Positions 1-12,506 of a DNA stretch of 64,000 nt are shown here, one piece after another. The notes below the pieces were generated by a model. The model was not told the origin of the DNA, ran no database searches, and saw nothing but the letters and a program-made list of their open reading frames with translations. Location of the stretch: positions 54,768,306-54,832,305 of the forward strand of contig NC_090173.1 in the NCBI RefSeq assembly GCF_024679245.1. Reading direction: 5' to 3'. A program made the translations under genes and the position numbers. The DNA is from Pseudorasbora parva (Eukaryota; Chordata; Actinopteri; Cypriniformes; Gobionidae). How positions within the stretch are numbered: position 1 is the first letter of the stretch; the number at the start of each line of letters is the position of its first letter.

Positions 1-1150
1 AACAGGAAGTGTGTTATAACTTTTGCATACATTAATTTATTTTGATGAAACTTCAGCTGTGTGTTCGTTGTAGGAGGCCGATCACATGGATATGACTTTT
101 GTGAGTCAAAGTTATAGCGCCACCAACTGGCAGCAGGAAGTGTGTCACTTTTTAAAAAATGCTTTAAATCCCCATCTTATTTTCACCCGATTTACTTTAA
201 ACTTCATCAGTATAATGTCAAAACATGGCAGATATAGACATATGAATAGTTTTCTGATTTTTCAAATACTGTTGTCATAGCAACGTGTCAAAGTCCAATA
301 ATCTTTTTTGGTGTTTTCGAGACTCTTAGCATGCTTGAAATTGCATGAAACTCAACACACACATCAGACATGCTGTCCAGAAGATGCAAGCAAAGACTTA
401 GAAACGGGCGTGGTAGAGGGGCTCAGTAGCGCCATCTTTTGTCCAAAGCGGGGGGTTAGTTTTATGTACATTCACTAAACTCGGTATATATATTGTACAT
501 TTCGAGCCGGACAACTTTCTAATTTACAGTCATTAGCTCTGACCAACAGGAAGTCAGATAATTTGGTTGGAAGATAACAAGAAGTCGAAAGCGAGCTCTG
601 AGTTTTTACCTTCTCCTCAAAAGCGATTCATTCAATCTCCTCCAAACTCGGACAACATGAAGTAAATATACAGAAGATGCTAAAATGCGAACGGTTATTG
701 AATATCTCAAAAGGTGTTCCCGTAGCAAAAGCCTAAAAAAGACAAAAGAAGCACACAAGTGCCTGGTTCATAAATAAGGCTATACTCCCACCTGCTGGTT
801 ATTCTATATATCACACTGGCTGTTTTTTTTTTTCTTTTTTCTTTTTTTTCAACACTTATGCTCTCACTTAAATGACCAGTAGAGGGCAATATTGTATAAG
901 TTTTCAAGCAAAAAAACTTGCCTCTGTGTGTGTGTGAGAGAGAATGGTTTTCTAGCATGGTGGGGACTAAAACCTGAATGCACACAGACTCATGGAGACT
1001 CGTGTCACTGTAGGGACCTAAATTGAGGTCCCAATGGGTACAAAAGCTTATAAATGTGCTTTGGTCTGCATTAAAGGAGAAAACATTATTCTGGGTTTGA
1101 ATAAAAAAATTTAAAGGGTAACTCTCCAGAGGCCGACGATGCTCCTTCAT
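1..1150. repeat. Partial copy of the 2.9 kb array repeat
   Basis: This stretch is closely similar to 27,380-28,060 and 30,260-30,960. All three share 'aacaggaagtgtgttataac', 'ccgatcacatggatatgac', 'gcgccaccaactggcagcag', and the run leading into 'gtgtgtgtgtgagagaga' and 'gactcatgg'. It has no coding signal; the reading frames in it are short and not conserved between copies. The left edge is cut by the window. Confidence 0.75.
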
Positions 1151-1379
1151 TCATTCATGCTAGCGAAGCAGCAGCGCAAGAGAGAATGAGACCACTAACT
1201 AATCTATGAACATTGAACAGTCATATTCTTATACTGAATGTCACTACAAAAGCGCAGGACCAATAAGTTCAAAGCTAATAGCCTATTACAACAGATTTCC
1301 TCAAATAAAAGTTACGCCAGCAGTTCACGTTACCACGGCAACCATTTGCGTGTCAGGGTTTGTCTGAAAGCGTCAGAAG

Positions 1380-2925
1380 CATGGGCATAGATTACGCGGG
1401 GGACGGGGGGGACGTGTCCCCCTCACTTTTAATAAAATGTATTTTCGTCCCCCGCACTTTTACTTGGTCTCACCGATTCTAGTCGACCCGCTCCGAGGGG
1501 GATTCGAACCTGCGCGAGGGCGGGCAAATTAACAGGGACGCTAAAGACAGCCTTCTCTAATCTCGGTTGATAGAGCGCTTTTTGAGTTCACGGGCAAGTG
1601 TATTTACATAGAAACCAATGTGAATACATTAAGATTTAAAATCAGAGACAAAAATTAATCTATGCATGACCTCCTGTCATTTTATTCGCATCTAAATATG
1701 AGGAGGGCGCTCTCACAGAAAGTCCAAATTCCAAAAGCGGATTCGTAGAAGTAATACCCTGTCACGCTGGAGCTGCAGCTGAAGGAAAACAATCGTTATG
1801 AGTGAGGAAATGTGACGACGACAATCAGACGAGTGCGACAATATATGCTTTATGTGTGTTTTTCAAGCCATCTTAATGTAGCCTATTTATTGACAATAAA
1901 GTAGCCTATCATATGAATAATGCAGCTTTTTAATGTTTAGTATCTTCTGCTCACCAAGGCTGCATTTATTTAATCAAAAATAGTTAAAAAAGTAATATTG
2001 TGAAATATTATTACAAGTTAAAACAGCTTTTTTCCTATGTGATCAAAGCTGAATTTATCATTACTCCACTCTTCAGTGACACATGATCCTTCACTAATCA
2101 TTCTCATATGATGATTTTATAATCAAGAAACATTTATGATTATTATCTGTGTTGAAAACAGTTGTGCTGCTTAAAAATGTTGTGGAAACCATGATACATT
2201 TTATTTTTCAGGATTCTTTGATGAATAGAAAGTTCAATGGACAGCATTTATTTGCATTTATTAAATAAATTATTATCTTTTGTAATATTAAAAATATCAC
2301 TTTTGACCAATTAAATGCATGTCTGATCAATAAAAGTATTAATTTCTCTCTTTTTTAATTTTACCACAAATGTTTAGATTGCATGTCTGATCAATAAAAG
2401 TATTAATTTCTCTCTTTTTTAATTTTACCACAAATGTTTAGATGGTAGCAAAACTTCTTTCAGTAACTAACTTCATTCAGTAGCAGCACAACTGATAATA
2501 ATCATAAATGTGTGTTGATAATCTAATCCTCATGAGAATGATTAGTGAAGGATCATGTAACATTGAAGACTGTAATGATGATAAATTCAGCTTTGATCAC
2601 AGGAATAAATTGCATTTTACTATATATTCACAGAGAACAGCTGGTTTACATCAGAATTTAAAATAATAATATTTTTTTTACATTGCATAAAATCTATGGA
2701 GACTTAATGCAGAAGTGTCTGTAATATATAAACCAATCATGAAATTGGCATAAAAAATAGGAGAATAATATTATAGATATTAGTGGTTATTATTCAGCAG
2801 TGTATTTTATATCTTACCAAATTAAAAGCAAGAGATGCGATAAATTATATCGGTCCCCCCCCCCAAAAAAATGGTGTTACGACATTTCTGTCCCCCTCAC
2901 TTTTGAAAAGATGGCTACGCCCCTG
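1380..2925. mobile_element. hAT-like non-autonomous DNA transposon
   Basis: The ends are imperfect inverted repeats: CATGGGCATAG on the left, and CAGGGGCGTAG read inward from the right. They are flanked by 8 bp near-identical duplications, gtcagaag (1,372-1,379) and gtctgaag (2,926-2,933), which is the hAT signature. The interior is AT-rich and contains the common cyprinid sequence with 'tctgctcaccaaggctgcat' and 'gtgatcaaagctgaatttat'. No transposase remnant was recognised. Length is 1,546 bp. tRNA-like scraps (a B-box complement near 1,508 and a D-arm-like stretch near 1,562) occur inside but do not fold into one tRNA. Confidence 0.65.
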
Positions 2926-3670
2926 GTCTGAAGTATGTAAATTATCTGTAGACATGACGGGCGGCAAAACTATAGCAAAAGAAAAGCTTAACATGTACTT
3001 ACAACTGCATTATTTATCTGTATTTTCTTCATTAGGATGTTGAAAGCAAGTGCATGAGCGCTGGACTGAGCCGTTCTCATCATGTGATCAAGGGAAGACA
3101 TTTCTTAAGGCGTGGTGAGCTCGTGCCAGGGGCGTGGATAGTGAGCCGTTGGAAGTACCATCCTACCCATGATCCTACCTCACGAAGCACCACAACGTCC
3201 AATAGGAAAACTCGACTGCAGAAGCCACCGTTCAACCTTAAGAGGGCAGCACTAAGACGTTTTTACACCATATATTATAGAATTAAACACTTTATACCCA
3301 AATGTCAAAACATTTACTCTAATCGAGTGGCTCACACACACACACACACACACACTGTAGAAATCAGTGACACATCCCATGAGTCTGTGTGCATTCAGGT
3401 ATTTTCTATGTTTTTGATATGTGTGAATAAGGACTGCATTGTCAAAAAAACTGAAATTGATCTGACGCACCTGGAAAAAAGGCATTTCTGAGAACTGTTC
3501 CCTTTTTTAGTTAGGCCTATACTGTAGGCTATTATGTCCTATAATTTACAAATACATTGGGCAACGCATTTCTAAAAATAACAAAAAACATGTCAACATT
3601 AGATAATGTGAGGATACAATGATTTCACACACACTTGGAATTGGCAACGAACTTTTTATTTGAATAATCT
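2926..3670. other. Intergenic or element-internal DNA with a (CA)n tract
   Basis: No supported gene is seen. A short (CA)n tract lies near 3,332-3,356. The open frame at 3,054-3,491 on the plus strand is basic and low in complexity, has no recognisable domain, and runs through the (CA)n, so it is not called as a gene. Confidence 0.4.
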
Positions 3671-3673
3671 GGG

Positions 3674-3689
3674 AGCTCTTAAAAGAGCT
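3674..3689 (-). other. Histone-mRNA-like 3' stem-loop
   Basis: On the minus strand the sequence reads AGCTCT-TTTA-AGAGCT. This is a perfect 6 bp stem with a 4 nt U-rich loop, the geometry of the SLBP-binding hairpin of replication-dependent histone mRNAs. It lies five bases after the stop codon of the minus-strand exon at 3,694-3,857 and is preceded by ACAAC. A polyadenylation-type AATAAA follows shortly downstream. The closing base pair is A-T rather than the usual G-C. Function is inference; short palindromes also arise by chance. Confidence 0.35.
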
Positions 3690-3693
3690 GTTG

Positions 3694-3857
3694 TTAAGTT
3701 AAACGCATTTCTGTTGACACTCTGCTGATCGCCACCTGCAGAGCTTCTGGTATGTTGCGGACCAGCAGCTGGTTTCCGTCAGCGGGGAGGTGGACACCGT
3801 CTGGGAGTAGATGCGAGAGGCTGATGTTCGGGTAGCGAATGCAGCGCATCTGTCTCT
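3694..3857 (-). pseudogene. Orphan terminal exon, SGNH/GDSL-hydrolase-like C terminus
   Basis: After a plausible acceptor (ttcttggcag) the minus strand reads an open frame of about 54 codons ending in TAA at 3,694. It contains LLPDGVHLPADGNQLL. The D-G-V-H arrangement followed by a conserved Gly and a hydrophobic helix matches block V of SGNH (GDSL) hydrolases, which supplies the catalytic Asp and His. The sequence is GC-richer than its AT-rich surroundings and uses codons like a real exon. Blocks I-III, including the GDS serine motif, were not found upstream to about 15 kb. It is therefore an orphan last exon, a captured exon, or the tail of a gene whose other exons are lost. The next minus-strand gene upstream (5,595-6,342) has its own stop and poly(A) signal, so the two are probably not one transcript. 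SGNH esterase domains are known in some retroelement ORFs, which is an alternative origin. Confidence 0.4.
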
Positions 3858-4799
3858 CTGCCAAGAATGTGTCATTTTTTCCTCTTTATTTTTCTCTTTA
3901 TTTTCTCAAAACATTTTTTTAAAATGTTCTCAAAACTTTCTCTATTTTATCACCCTCTTTATTTTCTTAAAAGAATAACCAGCTATGGTTATGATGTGAA
4001 ACAGTTGTGTAATTTATTTTTATTTTTTATTTTATGTATTTATTTATTTAGTTATTTTTTTATTTTTTTACTTTTTTTGATTAATGGAAATTTCACATGA
4101 TCCTTCAGAAATCATTCTAATATGATGATTTGATGCTCGTTTATTTTATCGAAAATACAGTTAAATGTATTTCTGATATTTATCATTTATAATAAAACTG
4201 ATAGCAGTAATAAACTGAATAATCAACTGATAGGCTATAATAAACTGAAAACTGAACAGTTTATATGTTTGTTCTGCCAAAGAATTAAAAGTGAAATGTG
4301 CATTTGGAACAGGTCGTTTTGAGTTTTGTGCAGACTGTCACATCAGAAATAAATGGACATGACAACATGCATTTGAAACGCAATCTGTTAAATAGTTTTG
4401 AGTTTGCATGGTGCTAACTTTTTTATTACTTCTTTATTTTGCCTCACTAGTTCGTTGGAAATATGAACATCATTTAGAAATACTCTTTTGCTCATCAAGC
4501 CTGTATTTATTTGATCCAAAATACACCAAAAACATTATTGTGAAAATAATGTTTACAAAGTAAAATAACTATTTTCTGTTTGAATAGTTATCAATTTATC
4601 ATAACCTGAATTTATCAGGGCGCAAAACATAGGCTATTGCTTTCTTAGCTTGAACACGTGATTTGTGTTAATCAAAACGGTTGTTTGAGATCTTTGGATA
4701 TGCTTTTTATGGGACTAACATTGAATGTAATAACTGTTTATTTACCATTGAAAACAGTTTAATGTGGGAAAAGAAATTCGTTTTCGGGGAGTTTTTTTT

Positions 4800-5340
4800 T
4801 TTAAATTGTCCACAAATTCACAGCTCTTATGATCAACTCCCGGTAGCAGTTAATGCTAATGTTCGTTCTTTTGTGTCAATAGATAGACCTTTACATAAGC
4901 GGCCAACAAATTCACAGCTCTTATGATCAACTCCAGGTGGCATTCAATGGCAATGGTTGTTCTTTTGTGTCAATAGAGAGACATCTGCATAAGGGACGCC
5001 AACATGACTAGCTGTTTTCACCAATGGACGGCCAATTTACTTTAAGCACATATTTGGCCACATTAGTGGTTATAAGCCTACAATAGCAAAATAAATAATT
5101 GCTTTTTTTAATGAAAAGTAAAGCTCAATGTTTAATACAAATGTTAAACAAACTATATTGTTTAATCAAATCAGAAAAAGGATATTTAACTATTTAAGAG
5201 ATTATGTTTCAAATTCATGTTGTCATGTCCATTTATTTCGGATATAAATATTTCCTTGTGGGTTTTATGATATATGATATGGGACATTATTACTCCACTC
5301 TTTTGTCTGCCACTGCCACTAGATTTGTAGGTGAAAGTTT
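4800..5340. repeat. Left arm of a long inverted repeat flanking the small gene
   Basis: The arm contains two tandem copies of about 97 bp (near 4,812 and 4,908) sharing 'acaaattcacagctcttatg' and 'gttcttttgtgtcaatag'. These are followed by AT-rich sequence with 'aatgaaaagtaaagct', 'tatattgtttaatcaaatca' and 'gtgggttttatgatat'. The same order is found in reverse orientation at 8,880-9,560. Arms are diverged by eye, so this is old or fast-evolving. It may be the terminal or subterminal repeat of a DNA element enclosing the gene at 5,595-8,265. Confidence 0.6.
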
Positions 5341-5594
5341 GGTGTAAATCATATAGACAACACTTGTAGAGAAGCTATGGAAGCAGTGTGATATAAAAGT
5401 ATATTTATTTGTAAAATTATGAAAAAGTTAAAAGTAGAAGCAATTGGCTAAAACAAGCAAAACAATATATTAAATCGACACAAAAAAGCCTATAAATTCT
5501 TCCAAAAACTCACACAAAAAGAAAGTGACATATATATCTATTTTAAAAAAGTGCACATTCAAAAAAGTGGCAAAGAGGTAAAGTGGCAAACGGG

Positions 5595-6342
5595 TCACGA
5601 ATCTTCATTATGTAGGTCTATAAAAGAAAAGAGAATGTTATAATAGTTTCCTTGGAAATGAACAGTAAAATATATAGGCTATATATATATATATTTGTAT
5701 TGATGTGAAGCACAGAACAATTTAATATTTTACCTTCTTTGCACAACTCTTTAGGTGTACCTTCTGCATTTTCATTTGCCACCGTTTGTGTGCTGGCGTC
5801 ATTTAGGTCTGTTGAAAAAAAAAGATAATGTTATCATTGTTTTCTTGGAGAATAATAGTTTTTAAAAGAAAAAGAAAAGTGTTACGATTGAAGCACTGAA
5901 ATCCTTACCATCTCTGCACAAATCTGTCATGGCAGATAGTAGCTCAGCTTTAACCTGAGCTTCTGCCAGCTGTGCATTTGATTTATTGAGCTCTCCTCTC
6001 AATGTCTTTATTGTGCTCTGAAGAGCAATATTTTGTTTTTGCCATCTTGACATAATTGTCACCATCTCAGTAGCCAGGGTACAAAGCTGTTGTGCCGTTT
6101 CCCTGGGGCTGACTGTGGGATCATGGCACTTGTACTATTGAAAGGGCAAAAAAAAAAGTTTTAAAATCTGTGTAATCATATGTGTAATCTTATTTTCAAT
6201 ATGTAGATGTAATATAATATAGAAATCAAAGCAAAACGATAAAAGCAAAAAATATATATCTTACAGCAAGCAGTTGGAGGCGGTCGTGGATGGTGTCAGC
6301 CTCAGGATGTTGGATTTTTGGGATCTTTGTAGGGGATGCCAT
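5595..6342 (-). CDS. Small spliced gene for a 133-residue coiled-coil protein, family unknown
   Basis: Four coding exons on the minus strand join in frame: 6,342-6,265, 6,134-5,909, 5,808-5,734 and 5,617-5,595. The ATG at 6,342 lies three bases after an acceptor (catttcag), and every junction is GT-AG with pyrimidine-rich acceptors. Phases agree at each join (0, 1, 1), giving 133 residues ending at TGA 5,597-5,595. The protein starts MASPTKIPKIQHPEADTIHD. Residues about 50-95 (MSRWQKQNIALQSTIKTL onward) form a predicted heptad-rich coiled coil, and the tail is acidic and Asn/Thr rich. Exon ends repeat a DLC-[RK]-[DE] pattern, suggesting exon-module duplication. AATAAA lies at 5,409-5,404. A non-coding first exon is predicted at about 8,265-8,202. 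I do not recognise the family. It sits between inverted repeats and upstream of, and divergent from, the Helentron gene, so an element-encoded accessory protein is plausible but unproven. Confidence 0.6.
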
Positions 6343-7567
6343 TATCTGAAATGTTTATTATAAATGTATTTACACATTGACACACAAAATATCAATCAAG
6401 CATGTACATATGTATAGCAGTGTTATACACAAAAAAAGAAAGAAATATATATATAAATACATATAAGTAGTATATATTTCAAAGCATTAACAATCGTAAT
6501 TGTAATATATATTACAATTATAAATAAATATATATACTGCCAAAGGCAAAAGACCTTAACTTACTGGAGTATGGAACTGAGAAAAATGACTTTACAGATC
6601 AAAATCATTATAGCAACACCTGTATAAAATCTAATGATCATGGCATTTTTTTTGGATGATTTACAATTAATTATAACCATCTTTTTAATATAATTTGCTT
6701 TGGTTGCATTCTGATGCCATTATTAAGGACACAATACCTCTAGTAAAGCAGCCGGATCTCACGAAAAATGCATAAATAGTAGGAGTGTGCAATGTCGTGG
6801 AATGTATACGCCAAAACTAATTTTGGCGTGCATATGATAAGCTGTTTTTTGCGTGCATATGATACGCATTTTATGGCATTATGAACCCACTACCCTAAAC
6901 CTATGCAAGAGAGCGTGTCATATATACGCCATAAAGTGCGTATCATATGCACGCGAAAAACAGCGTATGGCCAACATGAGTTTTGGCGTATACATTCCAC
7001 TACATTGCACACTTAATTATATGAACAAGATAAGCTTATTTCTAATGAGTAAACATTTGCATATATAATGCAAAGATATAACACATAACAAAGAACAAAT
7101 CATGCACAAATTTAAAATGCATTTGGAATTTGTTATAAATTAAATAGCAAATAGTGCCGCTGGTTAATCAAGGGTTAAGTTTGGCTATCAAGCTCTTTGA
7201 CAGCGCTGACTGGATCGGATTGGCCAATCATAGGCTAAACAGAGTAATTATTTTTTACAATATGTTTTTAATGTTTTTATCTAGTAAAAAAAGATATGAT
7301 AGACTACATAGCTTAATTACTTTTACATCGATTTGAATGAAAATTGCCTAGGCTAAAAGAACAACTTTTAGATTGATCTGAATGACAACTAGGAATAATT
7401 CTCAGAATGCTTGTCGATTAAACATCTCCGATGACGTTCATTGCCATGGATTTTATCGGGTTTACAAGAAAAGTTAGGATGTGGATATAATTGCGAACTG
7501 TTACTGATTGTATGCGTGATCGCACTCTGATAAAGGAGATCTTGAATGTCCCAAAAGGCCTATAGCA

Positions 7568-7676
<109 letters not shown>

Positions 7677-7692
7677 TTTTATTTTTTTTTTA

Positions 7693-7723
<31 letters not shown>

Positions 7724-8201
7724 TTCATTTATTTATATTTAAATTAAATACTTTTAATTTAAATTAAAGCGTGGCACGCCTATCCTTCCGTTAAAAATAA
7801 TGGTTGTTGGTGCTGGAATATAGCTACCGTAGCAACATACATACTTTTTGGAATGAATTATCAAGAGAGGGAAAACAACATTTTAGGGCGCATAACAGCG
7901 GTTAATGGAAACCCCATCAGTTTTTTTTTATTTTATCGACATTTAGCAGCCTTAATATGCAAAGGTTTAGTGCAAATATTTAATGGAAACGTGGTGCGAG
8001 AGCAGTCCAAACTAATTCAAGTGGATTCAGGCCTATTTGCAGATCACATTCCAACACGCGAAACTATAAGAATGGTATCAAAAATTCAGAGAAGAAATGT
8101 CCATTTCTAGCAGTATATTAGGGATATAGGGATCCAGCGATACAGAAAACTATAGTGGAAAACTATAAATAAATAAATGAATCATGAAAGGAAAGGCTTA
8201 C

Positions 8202-8330
8202 CTTGTTCAGTATAACTGCTAGGAGGCAAAAAAGAATGTTGCTTCTTGAATTCCTTGTGTCAAACACGTAGAAGGACAGTAGGCCACCTTGATATAAATG
8301 GGAGTAGCCCTAATGCACAGCCAATCATCA
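8202..8330 (-). promoter_or_regulatory. Predicted promoter and non-coding exon 1 of the small coiled-coil gene
   Basis: On the minus strand an ATTGGCTG (CCAAT-type) element near 8,327 is followed by a TATA-like ATTTATATC at 8,299-8,291. About 90 bases further downstream is a good donor, GAACAAG|GTAAGC, with the exon ending at 8,202. A start site near 8,265 would give a leader exon of about 60 bases. This would splice to the acceptor at 6,347-6,346, just before the ATG at 6,342. The layout mirrors the plus-strand leader exon ending at 10,559. No transcript evidence is available. Confidence 0.45.
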
Positions 8331-8393
8331 ATATTGAACGCATCATATGTCAGAGGTGGGCGTCAAAAAATACATTAAACAGTAGAGGATTAC

Positions 8394-8617
<224 letters not shown>

Positions 8618-8879
8618 CAACCGTAATTTGGATCAGTCTGAAAAGATTCCAAGCCAACTAAAAGTTATTTTGGTTTTTATGCAGCTGTATTTAACTACAG
8701 CCTAACATTAATGGACAAAATATAAGACCTATAAATATCACACATTTGGTATAAAATATTTTTTAAATCATATTTCTTACAACTAACAAATGGTCAAATA
8801 GGCTGAATTAGAATTAAAAATAAAATGTGAATTTTAAACAATTTTTGCTGAGCAGTAAGTGAAACATTAGTAAGTATGA

Positions 8880-9560
8880 AGACCTTAATTGTTTGTATAG
8901 CAACATATGCAATATGCCATATCATAAAACCCACAAAAAAATCTTTACATCAGAAATAAATGGATATGACAACATATATAGCCTTCGACATATATAACAT
9001 ATATAAGGCAATATCTTAGATAATACACTACTTTTACTGATTTTATTAAACAATATACTTTCCTTAACATTTTATTAAAGATATAGCTTTACTTTTCATT
9101 AAAAAAATATATATTATTTTGTTGTCGTTGGTTCATAAAAACTAATTTGGACAAAACTGGTGCCAGTAATATATGCCATATGCCATATCATAAAACCCAC
9201 ACCAAAATATGTACATCAGAAATAAATGGATATGACAATATATAGCCTATAAGGCAATATCTATACTGATTTGATTAAACAATATAATTTTCGTAACATT
9301 TTATTAAAGATATAGCTTTACTTTTCTTTTTTTAAATATTATTTTGTTATTGTTGGTTCATGAAAACTAATTTGAACAAGAACAAACTGGTGCTTACCGG
9401 TAATATACATGTCCTTTTGTATAAGCAAATGGGGCTATAATGTTGGCGCCACATATGCAAACGTGTCTCTATAGAAACAAAAGAATGGCCATTAAGGCGG
9501 TCTGACACCGGCAGGCTTGTAGGAGTTGTGAATTTGTGGGCAGAGCCTAACAAAACTTAT
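8880..9560. repeat. Right arm of the long inverted repeat (with internal direct duplication)
   Basis: Read on the minus strand this repeats the order of the left arm at 4,800-5,340: 'cacaaattcaca', a stretch with 'cattcttttg', then the AT-rich block with 'aaaagtaaagct' and 'tgtgggttttatgatatg'. The AT-rich block is itself duplicated head to tail (about 8,890-9,130 and 9,150-9,360). Confidence 0.6.
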
Positions 9561-10249
9561 TCTCCAACATTCAACCATGTTAGCAATTAGTTTTAAATTG
9601 TAGGCCTATGTAAAACTATTTTTTAATAGACTTTACAGGCAATAAAATAGAAAGAACAACAATAAATTAAATGTTGTCTAAGTTGGATAAAATATAAGCC
9701 AATCTGCCTGAAATAAATAGCTCTGTCCCTGACTTTTTTCAATATAGTTGTGTTGTCCATTTAAGCCTTTGTATAAATGCTTATTAATTTATTAAATCCA
9801 GGCAATCTGGTTGATAAAACATTTATAAAAAATTACAAAAGAAATTCAGTCTAGAGAAAGGTCTTTAAAAAGGTCTTTAAAAAAACAGAAACATGTGACA
9901 AGAAAAGTATTACTTTAAACTGACACTTAAAGTGTTCAAAATAATTTCTGACCTTCTGTCTTTTGAACACCAATCACTTGTTTGTGTTAAGAATAACCTA
10001 CAATCAAGTAGGCGAATGACTACAAACATATATCGATTGATTTATTATTATGCATTCTGTGTATTTACACAACAGTAGCAATGCATTATGATTAGCCATA
10101 TAGTTACTTTATTGCAAATCAATTTAATAATCAAATTGGTTTCCTAGTGCTTTACTAAATTTCACTTTAAAATTTAGTTTAAAGGTTAAAAGTAGGCCTA
10201 ATAAATATTACTTATTTCTTTGCTTTGACAAATTGTTGATTACATTTTC

Positions 10250-10559
10250 CCAATTGGCTGTTAAACTTTATCCTTCTGTATCATATCTTCAAATAATTGT
10301 GCACCAATCGGCTGCAATGCTGATCCCTCCCACCCACTCCCAGCCACGCCCTCGGCTCGTTCTATATCTTCTCTGGCCGATTTCAATATTTACTTTGTTT
10401 GGAGTTACGCTCTGACAACTGTTTCAGCTACTTTATGCTGCGCAATTGAACGCCGTCAAGTTTCAATAACTATATTACTGCTAAGCAGAACCGGAGACAT
10501 CGGAGCCATCATAAGAGACATCTCTGCGATTTCTACGATTACAAAGAATTTTCATTAAG
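10250..10559 (+). promoter_or_regulatory. Predicted promoter and leader exon of the Helentron gene
   Basis: Two CCAAT-type elements (ATTGG at 10,253 and CCAAT at 10,304), a C-rich stretch (cccacccactcccagccacg) and a TATA-like TCTATATCTT (10,361-10,370) precede about 160 bases ending in a strong donor, CATTAAG|GTATGTG, at 10,559/10,560. The matching acceptor is tttttccttag at 15,719, immediately before the ATG of the 2,717-codon ORF. The AUG would then be the first bases of exon 2. The intron of about 5.2 kb contains hAT-like insertions, including one with an exact 8 bp duplication. This is inferred from signals only. Confidence 0.5.
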
Positions 10560-11455
10560 GTATGTGCAATCTTATTCAACATGAAGAAACTTTAGCTTTT
10601 CTACTTAAATCATATGCCTCCCCTTTTATAACAGCGGGAAAAAAGTTAAATACAAATTATAAACACATTCAAAACCATTCAAAACGGTAAAGGGTTTATT
10701 TTGTACTCCCACAATAACATTGTGTTACACCTTATTGTGTTACTTTTGTTACATAAAAAAACATCATGTGGGTTTCTTATGACTAATTTCCATTCTGTTA
10801 ATCAGGTTCTGTTTAACGAAACTAAATAACAAACTTAGTACAGACTAAGGATAGGCTATAGCCTAGAATAGGCATTTACAGTTATTTAATATTTAATTTT
10901 GTTGATCTTATAATTATTCTATTTTATTCTGATATAGCCTACTATTATGTTCATGTTGCTGCACACGCGTTGTTGTTCCACGAGGCTGCTTACATTCTAT
11001 TGTTTAACTTGCGATAAGTGCATAGCCTATAATTAAATGCATGGAGAGCAATTTTTGTGTTTTTATTTCAATAGGCCTAGTTTAATCCATAAAACCCTAA
11101 ATGAATAACATCCAGTGATATTTGTTTTATTTAAAGTGCATTCTTTACTTCTTACCATTTATTCTTATATTTTACAAAAAAATCTCCAGTTTTATAGATA
11201 GATAACCTACATTTTCAGTGTATTTATTTTTTATTATTTGTTTATAATATAAGCCTATAGGCTGAGCTCATAAATTATATTATAGTATATTAAGTTTTAG
11301 ACAATTATTATGGTTAACTAATTGTCGAACTTTCAAATGTAGTCTATGAAAGAAAATAGGGTTGGCCCCAAAATAGAGGTTGGCCCCCTATGGTGCCAAC
11401 CTAAAGTTGAACCAAAATTGTTGTCAGCCATTTAATTATACATCCAATACTCAAA

Positions 11456-12506
11456 CAAAAGTTTGAGAACGGTATGATTTTTAAAATGTTTTTAGAGAAG
11501 TCTCTTCTGCTCACCAAGGCTGCATTTATGTTTTTAAAATAGAAAAAAAGCTGTGGGCCTAATATTGTACAATATTATTCAAATGTAAAATAATTGTTCT
11601 CTATGTGACTAAATAGTAAATCCTGTAATGCAAAGCATAATTTATAATCATTACTCCAGTCTTCAGTGTCTTATGATCCTTCAGAAATCATTCTAATATG
11701 GGATTTGATGATAAAGAAATATTTGTGATTATTATCAGTGTTGAAAGAAGTTGTGTAAAACATTTTTTTTTTTTTTTGATTATTTGATGAATAGAAAGTT
11801 CAAAAGAACAGTATTTATCTAAAATAAAAACGTTTATAAAATTGTACTACCATTCAAAAGTTTTGGGTCAGTAATAATTTTGTGAACAATTATTTTTGAG
11901 AAAGAATTTAAAAATTAATACATTTATTTAGCAGGGATGCTTTCAATCAAGTGACAGTATAGTATAATGTTGTAAAAGCTATTTATTTCAGATAAATGCT
12001 GTTCTTTTAAACTTTCTATTCATTAAATTATCTTGAGAAAACTGTTTTCAACATTGATAATCATTGATAATTGATACTTATAAATGTTTGTTGATCATCA
12101 AATCCTCGTATTAGAATGATTTCTGAAGGGTTGTAACTCTTGAGACTGAAGTAATGAGGATGATTTCACCTTTGATCACAGGAATATATATATATAGCTA
12201 AGTAGCCTACATCTTTCAAAGCATATATACATAGCCTATTTATATTCACATAGGAAAAAAAAGTTATTTTACATGCATTGAATTGATCACAAGTGATATT
12301 TTTAATATTACAAAAGATAATCATTTATTTAACAAATGCAAATAAATGCTGTCCATTGAACTTTCTATTCATCAAAGAATCCTGAAAAATAAAATGTATC
12401 ATGGTTTCCACAACATTTTTAAGCAGCACAACTGTTTTCAACACTGATAATAATCATAAATGTTTCTTGATTATTACAACCATCATATGAGAATGATTAG
12501 TGAAGG
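11456..12506. repeat. AT-rich cyprinid dispersed repeat, partly palindromic
   Basis: It contains several copies, in both orientations, of the 'tctgctcaccaaggctgcat', 'gatccttcagaaatcattct' and 'ttcaacactgataataatca' sequences also seen at 1,960-2,560 and 40,190-41,035. No coding potential is seen. Confidence 0.65.

Noticed and set aside
1485..1580. tRNA-like words (GATTCGAACC and a D-arm-like ggttgatagagcgc)
   Set aside because: The B-box-like and A-box-like pieces are on opposite strands, and no cloverleaf can be drawn.
3054..3491. Basic 145-codon plus-strand frame near the SGNH-like exon
   Set aside because: It runs through a (CA)n tract and shows no family resemblance; a weak first impression of histone H2A.Z-like start residues did not hold beyond a few positions.
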